From JAXGYV01 sp040772045 (GTDB taxonomy: Bacteria; Actinomycetota; Thermoleophilia; UBA2241), in the NCBI GenBank assembly GCA_040772045.1, contig JAXGYV010000003.1, forward strand, positions 1 to 64,000: a stretch of DNA of 64,000 bases, written 5' to 3'. The position numbers and the translations under genes are program-made. Shown here piece after piece: positions 8,094 through 16,598 of the stretch (positions are counted from its first letter, which is position 1; every line of letters begins with the position of its first letter). The notes beneath the pieces were generated by a model. It saw only the letters and a list, made by a program, of their open reading frames with translations, made no database searches and was not told where the DNA came from.

Positions 8094-9476
8094 TCAGACG
8101 GCGAACGGCTGGCGACGCAGGTACTTGCCCGCTCCGTCCCTGCCAACCCACTTCCCATCTGCGACCACCACCTGGCCACGGGAGAGTACCGTCTTCACCG
8201 CACCTTTGACCGCCACGCCTTCATACGGCGTGTAGTCCACGTTCTGCAGTTGGTTCGTCGCGCTGATAACCCAATCCGCGGTGGGGTCGAAGACGACCAC
8301 GTCGGCGTCGCTCCCCGGAGCGATGACGCCCTTCTGGGGATACAGGCCGAAGAGGCGCGCGGGCATGCTGCTGAACACGTCGACCATTCTGCTCATGTCG
8401 AGCTCACCGGCGACCACACCCAGCGTGTGCAAGAGGAAGAGGCGATGCTCCACGCCCGGAGCGCCGTTGGGAATCTTGTGGAAGCCTTCCACCAGCCCCA
8501 GCTCCTTCTGCCCCTTGTAGTTGAAGGGCGCGTGGTCGCTGGCGACGGTCGCGAGATCTCCGCTGCGAAGCCCAGCCCAGAGGTCAGGCCAGTTCGCCTT
8601 GTCACGCAGCGGTGGCGAGCACACGAACTTGGCGCCCTCGAACCCGGGAACGTTGAAGTTCTCGTCGCTCAGCGCGAGGTACTGCGGACACGTTTCGGCG
8701 TAGACAGGCTGGCCCTTATCCCGAGCCGCCCGTACCTCGTCCAGCGCCTTGGTGCAGCTCAGGTGCACGATATAGATCGGAGCGCCGGCGATCTCCGCGA
8801 GTTTGATGGCGCGGCTGGTGGCCTCGGCCTCCGCCTCAGGCGGCCGCGTGGGCACGTGGTACTTAGGCGCCGTCTTGCCAGCCGCCACGTACTCCTTCAC
8901 GAGGACGTCGATCACATCGCCGTTCTCCGCGTGCACGCTGACGAGCGCGCCGCACTCCTTCCCCTTCCGCAGCGTGTTGAGAAGGGTGGAGTCGTCGATC
9001 ATGATGCCGCCCTTGTAGGCCATAAAGAGCTTGAGGCTGGTCACACCTTCCTCAACCAGCTTGGGGATCTCGGCCATGGCCGCATCGGTGAGGTCGGTGA
9101 CGGCCACGTGGAGCCCGTAGTCGACGCACACATCGCCGTCGGCTTTCTCTCTCCAATCCTGGTACGTCTTCATGAGAGAGTCGCCTTTGGCCTGGAGGGC
9201 GAAGTCCACCAAGGTGGTCGTCCCGCCCACCGCGGCGGCCTTGGTGCCCGTCTCGAACAGCTCGCACGTCACCGTCCCCCCGAAGGGCATCTCGCAGTGC
9301 GTGTGCACATCGACCCCACCCGGGATCACGTACGCCCCCTGGGCGTCGAGGACCTCCGCATCGTCCCGCGGGAGGTCCGTGCCAATAGCCTGGATTGTCT
9401 CACCATCGACGAGCACGTCCGCTCTGAACTGGCTGTCGGAGTTAACGACTGTGCCGTTGATAATGATGCGTTTCAT
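8094..9476 (-). CDS. hydA: Dihydropyrimidinase / D-hydantoinase
   Basis: 460 residues with GGAGGGTGACGT before the ATG. This is a cyclic amidohydrolase with a dinuclear metal site. The metal ligands are visible: DVHTHCEMPFGGT near residue 58, the carbamylated-lysine segment SLKLFMAYKG near 148, VSVHAENGDV, YIVHLSCT and VASDHAPFNYKGQKELG. The length is normal for the family. It opens the ring of dihydropyrimidines or 5-substituted hydantoins in the cytoplasm. The next gene upstream on the same strand encodes an N-carbamoyl amino acid hydrolase-type enzyme, so the pair probably converts a cyclic ureide to an amino acid, CO2 and ammonia. The exact substrate cannot be read from the sequence. Confidence 0.9.
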   Translation of the reverse strand: MKRIIINGTVVNSDSQFRADVLVDGETIQAIGTDLPRDDAEVLDAQGAYVIPGGVDVHTHCEMPFGGTVTCELFETGTKAAAVGGTTTLVDFALQAKGDSLMKTYQDWREKADGDVCVDYGLHVAVTDLTDAAMAEIPKLVEEGVTSLKLFMAYKGGIMIDDSTLLNTLRKGKECGALVSVHAENGDVIDVLVKEYVAAGKTAPKYHVPTRPPEAEAEATSRAIKLAEIAGAPIYIVHLSCTKALDEVRAARDKGQPVYAETCPQYLALSDENFNVPGFEGAKFVCSPPLRDKANWPDLWAGLRSGDLATVASDHAPFNYKGQKELGLVEGFHKIPNGAPGVEHRLFLLHTLGVVAGELDMSRMVDVFSSMPARLFGLYPQKGVIAPGSDADVVVFDPTADWVISATNQLQNVDYTPYEGVAVKGAVKTVLSRGQVVVADGKWVGRDGAGKYLRRQPFAV

Positions 9477-9723
9477 ACGTCACCCTCCATCACGTATACG
9501 TCGTGCCGCGGCATATCCTCCGCGGACTGCACATCTGAACGCCGATCGGCCTCTGCCCTCTCCATTCCGATGACCGGCCACGCACTCCCCTTCTCACTGC
9601 CACCTCCTCAAGGGGCTTGTACTGGCGTGGGGGATCATCGCCCCGATCCGGCCTCGAGACCGGTGAAGGCACCGGGGAAAGAGGCCTGTAGAGCAGCTGT
9701 CACAGAGAGCGGCAAGACCCTTC

Positions 9724-10965
9724 TCAGCTCCCGGCGTCGTACTCCTCCAGGATGGTCGCCAGAACGAGGTCCGCGCCCTGCGCTATCGACTCATACGGCG
9801 TGTACTCTTCAGGGCAGTGACTGCGACCGCCGACGGACGGCACGAACACCATGGCGGCATCCGCGATCCGGGCGATCTCTTGCGCGTCGTGCGCGGCCCC
9901 GCTCGGCATCTCGAGGTACTCGATACCTCGTCGGCCAGCCACTTCAACGAGAGCCCGGCGCAGACGCGGCGAGAGGGCCACGGGGTTGGACTCGGCCGTC
10001 ATGCGAACATCGGCCAGCACCTTCCGCTCCTCGGCGATCTGCCGCATGCGTGCCGCTACGCTGTCGCTGATCCGAGCCAGTACGCCGGCATCGCTGTCCC
10101 TCAGGTCGATGGAGAACTCCGTGCGCCCGGGGATCACGTTGGCCACATTGGGGCCGTTGGCGATCATCCCGACCGTCCCCCGGGGAGCCCCCGTGGTCAG
10201 CGTGGCGCTCTGGTGTTCCACCGCCAGAATGGCCTCTGCGGCAGCCGCCAGCGAATCGGCACGCAGATGCATCGGCGTCGCGCCAGCGTGGTTCGACGTG
10301 CCCGTGTACACGACCCTGTACTGGCGGATCCCCGTGATCGCCTGCACGATCCCGATGGGCACGTTCGCGGATTCGAGGACCAGCGACTGCTCAATGTGCA
10401 GTTCGAAGTAGGCGGCGATATCGCCGGGGCCCAGGACCGCGCGCGTCGAGGACGCAGCCTCCTGGCCGCGCGAGCCGAGCGCCTCGAGGTAACTCACACC
10501 GTGCGCGTCCTTGGCCGCGGCCAGATCCTCCAGCGTGAGCCGACCGGTCATCGCCCTGGAGCCGCCGAGGACGCACCCGAAACGGGCCCCCTCTTCCTCG
10601 GCAAACACAGTCACCTCGTACGGCCGCGCCAGCCGGTGACCGCTCTCAGCGAGGAGACGAGCGATCTCCACCCCCGCGACTACTCCCGCGACGCCGTCGA
10701 ACCGCCCGCCGTCCGACACCGCGTCCAGATGCGAGCCAACGGTGACGGCGGGAAGATCCCAGCCGGCGCCAGGCATCCGGAAGCGTGAGTTGCCGTGGAT
10801 GGTCGTTCGCCTCTCGTAGCCGACCTCGGCGAGTTGGCCGGCGACGTAGTCGACCGCCGACCAGTACTCAGGGGTAAACGTGAGGCGTCCCGTCCCACGG
10901 CCGGATGAGCTGAAGCGGGCGATGCGCTCGATATCCCGCTGAATGCGCTCGACCGATGCACTCAT
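9724..10965 (-). CDS. M20-family N-carbamoyl-L-amino acid / allantoate amidohydrolase
   Basis: 413 residues. Zinc-ligand and dimerisation segments of the hydantoinase/carbamoylase branch of M20 peptidases are present: VTVGSHLDAVSDGGRFDGV (metal His and Asp), FAEEEGARFGCVLGGSRAM (Glu base), YFELHIEQSLVLE, GTSNHAGATPMHLRAD and GAAHDAQEIA near the C-terminus. It removes the carbamoyl group from the product of a hydantoinase, or degrades allantoate or a ureidoglycine-like intermediate. It lies upstream of the hydantoinase gene with about 250 bases between, in which I see only a short 35-codon open frame with a good ribosome site but no recognisable product. Confidence 0.85.
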   Translation of the reverse strand: MSASVERIQRDIERIARFSSSGRGTGRLTFTPEYWSAVDYVAGQLAEVGYERRTTIHGNSRFRMPGAGWDLPAVTVGSHLDAVSDGGRFDGVAGVVAGVEIARLLAESGHRLARPYEVTVFAEEEGARFGCVLGGSRAMTGRLTLEDLAAAKDAHGVSYLEALGSRGQEAASSTRAVLGPGDIAAYFELHIEQSLVLESANVPIGIVQAITGIRQYRVVYTGTSNHAGATPMHLRADSLAAAAEAILAVEHQSATLTTGAPRGTVGMIANGPNVANVIPGRTEFSIDLRDSDAGVLARISDSVAARMRQIAEERKVLADVRMTAESNPVALSPRLRRALVEVAGRRGIEYLEMPSGAAHDAQEIARIADAAMVFVPSVGGRSHCPEEYTPYESIAQGADLVLATILEEYDAGS

Positions 10966-11174
10966 GCGACAATCCCTTCGCTCGTGATCGCACTATCGAA
11001 CGAAGTCCCCCAGCGAGCATATCCCCTCTTGTCGCGTGCCGTCGGACAAGCCCCGCCACATTTATCGTACACCTCTTTTCGCCGAGAGTACTTCCCGCCA
11101 GGGGGAGAGTCCCTGCAGTCACACGGAAGAGGCTATGGTGCGGGCTTGATCATGGGAACCATGGTACATAACAC

Positions 11175-12296
11175 CTATCGGACTGACTGATATCCTTTTT
11201 TGAGACCATCTTTTGAATAGACAATCTGCCAGAGCTGGTTCCTTCTCGTCCGAAAACCTGCGGCACATGATAGGAGATAGTACGTCCACATACGATAGAA
11301 GCGTTCATCATATGTACTCCGGATACTGTGCCAGTTCTCCGTGAAATTTCTATACCACGTCATCAACGTGGAGTCGTAATGGGGTCCGAAGTTATGCCAG
11401 TCCTCCAGGACGAAAAGGCCTTCGGCGGCGGCCGTGATCTGCCGCGCGGAGGGGATCATCGAGTTGGGGAAGATGTATCTCGCAATCCAGGGATCGGCAG
11501 TGCGACCCGACAAGTTGCGGCCGATGGTATGCAGCAGGAAGAGACCGTCTTCCTCGAGACAGCGACGAACCACCTGCATATAGGATCGATAGTTGGCTAC
11601 GCCCACGTGTTCAAACATGCCGATCGAGACAATCCGATCATAGGTCCCCTGAAGATCGCGATAGTCCTGCCACTCGATCTTGACGGGTAAGCCCGCGGAT
11701 AGCTGCCGCGCCAAATCAACTTGTTCCCGCGAAACCGAGATGCCCGTTACCTCTACCCCGTATCTCTCGGCGGCGTAGATCGCGAGACTACCCCAACCGC
11801 AGCCGATGTCGAGGAGCCGCATCCCCGACTCCAGTCCTAGCTTGCGACACGCGAGCTCCAGCTTGGCCTCCTGTGCCTGATCGAGTGTGTCGGCCGCCTG
11901 CCAGTACGCACAGGAATAGTTCAACCGCTTGTCTAGCATGACCGTGAAGAGGTCGTTGCCGACATCGTAGTGTCGCTCTCCGATCTCGAAGGCCTTGGCT
12001 GGTCTCTGAGAGTTGAACAGCCGGGCCTTGAGAGCCGCCCACAAGACAGCCTTCGATTGGCGCACCCTTTTATCGAGATTGGCGCTCATGATGCGTTCGA
12101 TGAGTTGGTCGAGAGCATCGCAATCCCACCACCCATCCATGTAGCACTCGCCCAGGGCCAGAGAGCCGCCGGCCAGGACACGCGGGTAGAACTCGGGATT
12201 GTGAATCCGAATATCAAACGGCCGATCCCCATCGATTCGCACTCCGGCATAGTCAAGAAGACCCTGCACCAGTTGTCTTTCTGCGGTGTACCGCAC
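11175..12296 (-). CDS. cfa: Cyclopropane-fatty-acyl-phospholipid synthase
   Basis: 373 residues. The N-terminal lipid-binding domain is followed by the SAM methyltransferase core MRLLDIGCGWGSLAIYAA near residue 160. Other family segments are HYDVGNDLFTVMLDKRLNYSCAYW, SIGMFEHVGVANY, LLHTIGRN and RYIFPNSMIPS, plus the C-terminal aromatic-rich FRMWTYYLLSCAAGFRTRRNQLW-type tail. It adds a methylene from SAM across double bonds of membrane lipids, usually on entry to stationary phase or stress. It is slightly AT-richer than its neighbours at both ends. The next gene on the strand (HlyIII family) lies about 50 bases upstream, so the two could share the riboswitch-controlled transcript. Confidence 0.93.
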   Translation of the reverse strand: MRYTAERQLVQGLLDYAGVRIDGDRPFDIRIHNPEFYPRVLAGGSLALGECYMDGWWDCDALDQLIERIMSANLDKRVRQSKAVLWAALKARLFNSQRPAKAFEIGERHYDVGNDLFTVMLDKRLNYSCAYWQAADTLDQAQEAKLELACRKLGLESGMRLLDIGCGWGSLAIYAAERYGVEVTGISVSREQVDLARQLSAGLPVKIEWQDYRDLQGTYDRIVSIGMFEHVGVANYRSYMQVVRRCLEEDGLFLLHTIGRNLSGRTADPWIARYIFPNSMIPSARQITAAAEGLFVLEDWHNFGPHYDSTLMTWYRNFTENWHSIRSTYDERFYRMWTYYLLSCAAGFRTRRNQLWQIVYSKDGLKKGYQSVR

Positions 12297-12345
12297 GTTG
12301 CTCTCTCCTTTTCAACAGTCAGGCCCTACGTGAACTGCTCCGTCC

Positions 12346-13005
12346 CTAGGTTACGAACAGCGCGATCGCAAGGAAGTGGCACACGCTCCCTCCGAGGACG
12401 AACACATGCCACACCGCGTGCATGTATGGAATCCGCTTGAGCATGTAGAACAGACACCCCAGGGTGTAGGAAAACCCTCCGGCCGCCAAGAGCCATACGC
12501 CGGTGTGATCCAGATGGGCTGTGAGGGGTCCAATAACGGCCACCACAAACCAGCCCATGATGAGGTAGATCGCCGCCGAAACCCACCGCGGGCGGTAAAC
12601 CCAGAACGCCTCGGCCGTAATGCCAACCGCGGCCATGCCCCATACGAGACCGAGCATCCAAAAATAGCCACTGCTCCGCAGCGTTCCTAGTATGAACGGC
12701 GTGTAGGTCCCCGCGATAAGGAGGTAAATCCCGGCATGGTCGAGGATCTTGAAGACGTGCTTGACGCGCGGCTGCGGAAAGCTGTGGTAGAGGGTCGAAG
12801 CAGTGTATTCAAGGAGCAGCGAGACGGTGAATACAAGAGCGCCAGCGAGCCGCCAGCCGCTGCCGGTGCTGGCCGCCGCGACAACCAGCAGCACCAGTGC
12901 GGCCACACTCAGCACCGCACCTACTCCGTGAATGATACTGTGAGCGATCTCCTCGCCCACAGTATAGGGACGCCGAAGGGGGGCCCTGCCTCCTGTGATC
13001 TCCAT
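12346..13005 (-). CDS. HlyIII/PAQR-family seven-helix membrane protein
   Basis: 219 residues from an ATG five bases after GAGGAGG; a GTG four codons earlier overlaps that site. Seven hydrophobic segments are evident. The PAQR/haemolysin III metal-site residues appear as EEIAHSIIHGVGAVL near the N-terminus, TASTLYHSF with FKILDHAGIYLLIAGTYTPF, and HAVWHVFVLGGSVCHF at the C-terminus. Bacterial members are membrane hydrolase-like proteins of uncertain function. The upstream leader contains a terminator hairpin and a cobalamin riboswitch on the same strand, so B12 is expected to switch this gene, and perhaps cfa beyond it. That pairing is unusual. Confidence 0.88.
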   Translation of the reverse strand: MEITGGRAPLRRPYTVGEEIAHSIIHGVGAVLSVAALVLLVVAAASTGSGWRLAGALVFTVSLLLEYTASTLYHSFPQPRVKHVFKILDHAGIYLLIAGTYTPFILGTLRSSGYFWMLGLVWGMAAVGITAEAFWVYRPRWVSAAIYLIMGWFVVAVIGPLTAHLDHTGVWLLAAGGFSYTLGCLFYMLKRIPYMHAVWHVFVLGGSVCHFLAIALFVT

Positions 13006-13037
13006 TGGCCTCCTCACCTGCCCGCCCCACGCTTCGC

Positions 13038-13089
13038 CGAAAAACGGCGCCCCTAAGCTCCCAGTGGAACCTAGGGGCGCCGTTTTTCG
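13038..13089 (-). terminator. Strong intrinsic terminator between the B12 riboswitch and the HlyIII gene
   Basis: Perfect 18-bp inverted repeat, 13038-13055 with 13072-13089, loop of 16 bases. Its GC core is flanked by A5 and T5, so it can act on either strand. Lying about 60 bases after the riboswitch and about 30 before the HlyIII start, it is the natural expression platform for transcription attenuation. A simple insulating terminator is the alternative. Confidence 0.85.
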
Positions 13090-13147
13090 CCCTCGGAAAA
13101 CCTATCGACCGCGTCACTCCACGAACGCAGGGCCTGTTTATGCTATA

Positions 13148-13304
13148 GCCTGGGTAGGTCTTCTGGCTTCCGGATCATCCTACTCGCCACACCTTCCCAT
13201 CCTTGCGGACAGTGGCCCTCGTGGCTTTTGTCCCCGGTTACAGCGGCGGGACCGCGGCGGATTCGCACCACCTTCCCCTATGATTCTCTTGGAACCACCC
13301 AGGC
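13148..13304 (-). promoter_or_regulatory. Cobalamin (B12) riboswitch upstream of the HlyIII-family gene
   Basis: On the minus strand the core reads GGGAAGGTGGTGCGAATCC, then GCGGTCCCGCCGCTGTAAC, and at the 3' side GGAAGCCAGAAGACCTACC. These are the diagnostic B12-box and junction segments. The outer stem pairs the complement of 13297-13304 with that of 13148-13155 (8 bp). The only gene downstream on this strand before cfa is the HlyIII-family gene. No corrinoid transporter or biosynthesis gene is present. Confidence 0.88.
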
Positions 13305-13700
13305 ATGCGGAACACTTGTAGCACGGCCTTCGACGGGCGGTCAAGTACAGCCGCGAGAACGAACCTCTGCGGGCCCACCCGTGCGTACAGCATGCTGGCA
13401 GGCCTCTTTCCCGTGGCCTCACTTCGTGACTGCGGAGCTGAGCCCCGAGCAGGAGTATCACTCGATTGCGCCAGTCTTCTCCGTCATCGACGAGGCCATA
13501 GCGGCGGGTTTTCGCACCAAGGCCGTTCTCCTTGGACCTCTCACACTGCTGTGAGTGGGAAAACCGTCGGTAGAGGGCTACGATCCTCTCGAGGGGATCG
13601 GCAACCAGGTGCTCGATGCTCATCGATCAAGAGCTTGTCGAACACCACGCTGGTTATCATCCGCAGATTGAGTGAAAACCCAGAGAGACTGAGGACGTCC
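13305..13700. other. Gap of about 400 bases without a recognisable gene
   Basis: Between the riboswitch and the 16S methyltransferase there is no recognisable gene. A 147-codon open frame on the minus strand crosses into the riboswitch, ends in arginine-rich low-complexity sequence and matches nothing I know. The promoters of the riboswitch transcript (minus) and the methyltransferase (plus) should lie here. GAGG at 13691-13694 precedes the methyltransferase GTG. Confidence 0.5.
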
Positions 13701-14378
13701 GTGAGCTCGCGCCATCTCTTCAGAGTCGAAGGAAAACGAATCTCGTCGCTCGACAAGAGTGTCTTAGAACGCCTGATGAAGCCCTACGGGTCGGTGATGC
13801 TCGACATCGGCACAGGCGACGGCAAACACGCCTACCGCTACGCGAAGACGCACCCCGACTCCTACGTCGTAGGGATCGATGCAAGCGCTGAAAGCCTCCG
13901 CGCTCAGTCCTATAGAGCGTCGCGCAAGCCCAGCCGCGGTGGCCTGCCCAACGTGCTCTTCCTCAAAGCCACCGTTGAGGACTTGCCCGGGTACTTGCCT
14001 CAACCCGCCACGCGGCTGCACATCCTGCTCCCGTGGGGCAAACTGCTGGATCAGGTGCTACGCCCTGACGACGACTTCCTGCGCGCGGTGCGTGCCATCT
14101 CGGGCACCTCGGCGAAGCTCAGGATCCTCCTCAACGACAGCGCGCTGGCAACGCGACCGGGGGAGATCCCTACCGCGCTCGAGACCGATACCGCAGACTG
14201 CTTATTCCAACGACTGAAATCGGTATACGAACGTCATAACATCGCGATTGAGCGGATCTCGACTCTCACCACCACTGAGGCACGACGCGTCCCTACCTCT
14301 TGGGCCCGACGGCTGGCGAGTGCACGAGCTCCCGAGTTCCTGGTTATCCGCGCGTGCGTCAACGCCCCCGATATCTGA
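13701..14378 (+). CDS. 16S rRNA (adenine-1408-N1)-methyltransferase homologue (NpmA/KamB family)
   Basis: 225 residues from a GTG with GAGG seven bases upstream; the family is about 215-220 residues. The SAM site is VMLDIGTGDGKHAYRYA near residue 33, then VVGIDASAESL. KPSRGGLPNVLFLKATVEDL is very close to the NpmA segment in which KKPSKGGLSNV is found. Two tryptophans that stack on the flipped target adenine in NpmA/KamB are in the right contexts: W112 in LLPWGKLL and W201 in PTSWARRLASAR. Family members methylate N1 of A1408 in 16S rRNA and give high resistance to aminoglycosides including apramycin and kanamycin. Whether this copy is a resistance gene or a housekeeping relative is not known. 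It stands alone, followed by two tRNAs on the other strand. Confidence 0.8.
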   Translation: MSSRHLFRVEGKRISSLDKSVLERLMKPYGSVMLDIGTGDGKHAYRYAKTHPDSYVVGIDASAESLRAQSYRASRKPSRGGLPNVLFLKATVEDLPGYLPQPATRLHILLPWGKLLDQVLRPDDDFLRAVRAISGTSAKLRILLNDSALATRPGEIPTALETDTADCLFQRLKSVYERHNIAIERISTLTTTEARRVPTSWARRLASARAPEFLVIRACVNAPDI

Positions 14379-14460
14379 GCCGCGCATCTCAACCCAAGGT
14401 AGCGCGGAAGTCGGCTCGCGGAAGTCGGTCGTGTGGGAGGCAAGGACAAGGGAGGTGCGG

Positions 14461-14534
<74 letters not shown>

Positions 14535-14635
14535 GTGAAGGCGAGCTGGCCGGCATGGAACACGCCGGTCACATGCGACGTGGGCGTTCGGAGGCACGAG
14601 CTCCGATGGTTCGACGTTCCGCCCAGCGATACTAC

Positions 14636-14712
14636 TGGAGCGGGTGAAGGGGCTCGAACCCTCGACCTTCTGCATGGCAAGCAGACGCTCTAGCCGACTG
14701 AGCTACACCCGC
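14636..14712 (-). tRNA. tRNA-Gly (GCC)
   Basis: 77 bases including encoded CCA. The acceptor is GCGGGTG pairing with CACCCGC. The anticodon stem is TCTGC/GCAGA with loop TTGCCAT, anticodon GCC. The T loop is GGTTCGAGCCC. It lies about 100 bases upstream of tRNA-Cys on the same strand, and the two are probably one transcript. Confidence 0.95.
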
Positions 14713-14777
14713 AGCAGGCAGGCAGTATACACAAGGGCAGAAGCAGCAGCAAATGAGAGGAAAGCGGCGGCCGCGCG

Positions 14778-16349
14778 CTAACGGCGCGGCCGCGCGGCGT
14801 CGATCGCGCTGTTGACGAGCCGATCGGCCTCGACGTTCTGCTCGCGCGGTACGTGCTTGATCTGGACGTCGGGCAGCTCGCGCAGCAGCCGCTGCGCCTG
14901 CTCGTAAAGCACGCGCAGCGTGGGCTCTTTTACCTTGTACTGCCCGTTGAGCTGGCGCACCACGAGCTCGCTGTCCGCGTACACGATGAGGCTGCGGACG
15001 CCGTGGTCGAGAGCCATCTCGAGCCCGGCGATGAGCGCCTGGTACTCGGCCACGTTGTTGGTGGCCACCCCAATGTAGTCGGCAAGTTCCTCGGTAACCT
15101 CGCCGTCGCTGCCGAGAAGGCGCGCGCCGATGCCGGCAGGGCCGGGGTTGCCGCGCGCCCCACCATCGACGAACAGCTCGAAGACGCCGTCGAACTTCTC
15201 CGCGCCAACGTCGTCCACGCCCAAGTGCGGCACCTGAGGCGTCCGCGCCGACACAGAGGACCAGAGCCGCTCGATCCGCGGCAGAAACTCGACCGCGACG
15301 CCGTGCACGCCGAGAGCATCGCCGAGCCGATCGGTCCACCGTTCCAGCGCCAGCCCTTCGACCACCTCGTGGGGCACGTCGATTAGCGCCAGCCCCAAGC
15401 GTGCCGCGGCGTCGGCGTCGTGGTACTTGACGTCTCCGGTGATCAGCACATCGGCGACGCCCGCCGCCGCGGGGATCGCCGTGCTCCCCGATCCGGGCAG
15501 CACGGCCACGCGCGTCACGCGCCGCTCCTGATCGCCGCACACACGTACCGAGGGCAGATGAACCACGCGGGCCACGGTGGCCGCCAGTTCGCCGAGCTCG
15601 AGCGGCCGCTCGAGATAGCCGACTCGGCCCAGACCAACCGTAGGGAGCTCGTCTTCGACGGGATACACGTCGTAGGCGGGTTCCTCGTAGGAGTGTGCGG
15701 CGACGAAAGCGTCGAGCACCGCACGCCGCGCGGAACGCGGCACGACGACCTCCAGCCGCACCTCGTCCGTCGTATTGTCCGCGCCCACCGTCCCCACCGT
15801 AGGGTGGGCGCCTTCTCGTGGCAAGAACGTGCCGGTGCCGGGCAGTGCGAAGGAGCAGTGCTCGTAGTCGCCGATCACCCCGGCGCCAGCGGCGAACACC
15901 GCGGCCCGCACCGTGTCGAGCTCGTCGGCCGGCACGAAGCCGACCAGCTTCACCCAGCCGGCCGGCGCCGGCTCGAGCGGCCGCACGCCCTCCAGCCCGA
16001 GCAGGGCGCACGCTACGTCGGCCAGCCCACCCCGCGCCTTGTCGAGATTGGTGTGGGCGGAGATAACGGCCACGTCCTCGCGGAGCGCTCGCGCCACCAA
16101 CGCGCCGGAGGACTCGGCGTCGGTGACCGCGTCGAGAGGCTGAAAGATCACCGGATGGTGCGTCAGGATGGCCTGGCAACCACGCCGCGCCGCCTGGTCG
16201 AGCGCCTCCTCATCTACGTCCAGCACAACGAGCAGGCGAGATACATCGGCGCTCGCGGAGCCAACCTGCAGGCCCACTCTATCCCACGGCTCGGCGAGCT
16301 GAAACGGCGCCAGACGGTCGAGCTCTGTCAGCACATCCGCGATCTTCAT
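14778..16349 (-). CDS. Nif3-like dinuclear-metal protein fused to RNase HI domain
   Basis: 523 residues. Residues about 1-370 are a Nif3/YqfO protein: WDRVGLQVG, ILTHHPVIF (metal histidines), VISAHTNLDKARGGL and, after the inserted CutA-like domain of the YqfO subgroup (about residues 130-235), GDVKYHDADAAARLGLALIDVPHEVVE. Residues about 385-515 are an RNase H fold: FELFVDGGARGNPGPAG, NNVAEYQALIAGLEMAL and IVYADSELVVRQLNG, with the acidic active-site residues in place, ending HVPREQNVEADRLVN. The C-terminal domain resembles RNase HI-like proteins of Actinobacteria and would cut RNA in RNA-DNA hybrids. The Nif3 part is a conserved hexameric protein of unclear function. The fusion within a single frame is unambiguous. 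Confidence 0.88.
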   Translation of the reverse strand: MKIADVLTELDRLAPFQLAEPWDRVGLQVGSASADVSRLLVVLDVDEEALDQAARRGCQAILTHHPVIFQPLDAVTDAESSGALVARALREDVAVISAHTNLDKARGGLADVACALLGLEGVRPLEPAPAGWVKLVGFVPADELDTVRAAVFAAGAGVIGDYEHCSFALPGTGTFLPREGAHPTVGTVGADNTTDEVRLEVVVPRSARRAVLDAFVAAHSYEEPAYDVYPVEDELPTVGLGRVGYLERPLELGELAATVARVVHLPSVRVCGDQERRVTRVAVLPGSGSTAIPAAAGVADVLITGDVKYHDADAAARLGLALIDVPHEVVEGLALERWTDRLGDALGVHGVAVEFLPRIERLWSSVSARTPQVPHLGVDDVGAEKFDGVFELFVDGGARGNPGPAGIGARLLGSDGEVTEELADYIGVATNNVAEYQALIAGLEMALDHGVRSLIVYADSELVVRQLNGQYKVKEPTLRVLYEQAQRLLRELPDVQIKHVPREQNVEADRLVNSAIDAARPRR

Positions 16350-16598
16350 GAGATCGATTGTATATCCGCTCGCGCGAACGCGCCCGTACCTCGCTCATGA
16401 AGAGAGCCGGCATCGGCGAGGAGAGTCGGTGTCATCCGTACCTCATCATGACGAGTGATGTGCGCGAATGGTGCGCACAAGTCTCGTGCGCGACGAGCGG
16501 GACGCGCGACGAGCGGGGCATGTACACTGTGGCGCGAATCCGCGAACTCGCCGCGGATTCCGGAGACGCGCGCACCACAAGACCGTGAGGAGCCGAAC

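Noticed and set aside
7785..10070. 761-codon open frame antisense to the hydantoinase
   Set aside because: Same reason; histidine/arginine-rich shadow.
13180..13623. 147-codon minus-strand frame starting MSIEHLVADPLERIV
   Set aside because: The first 25 residues look protein-like, but the frame runs into the B12 riboswitch core and becomes arginine-rich.
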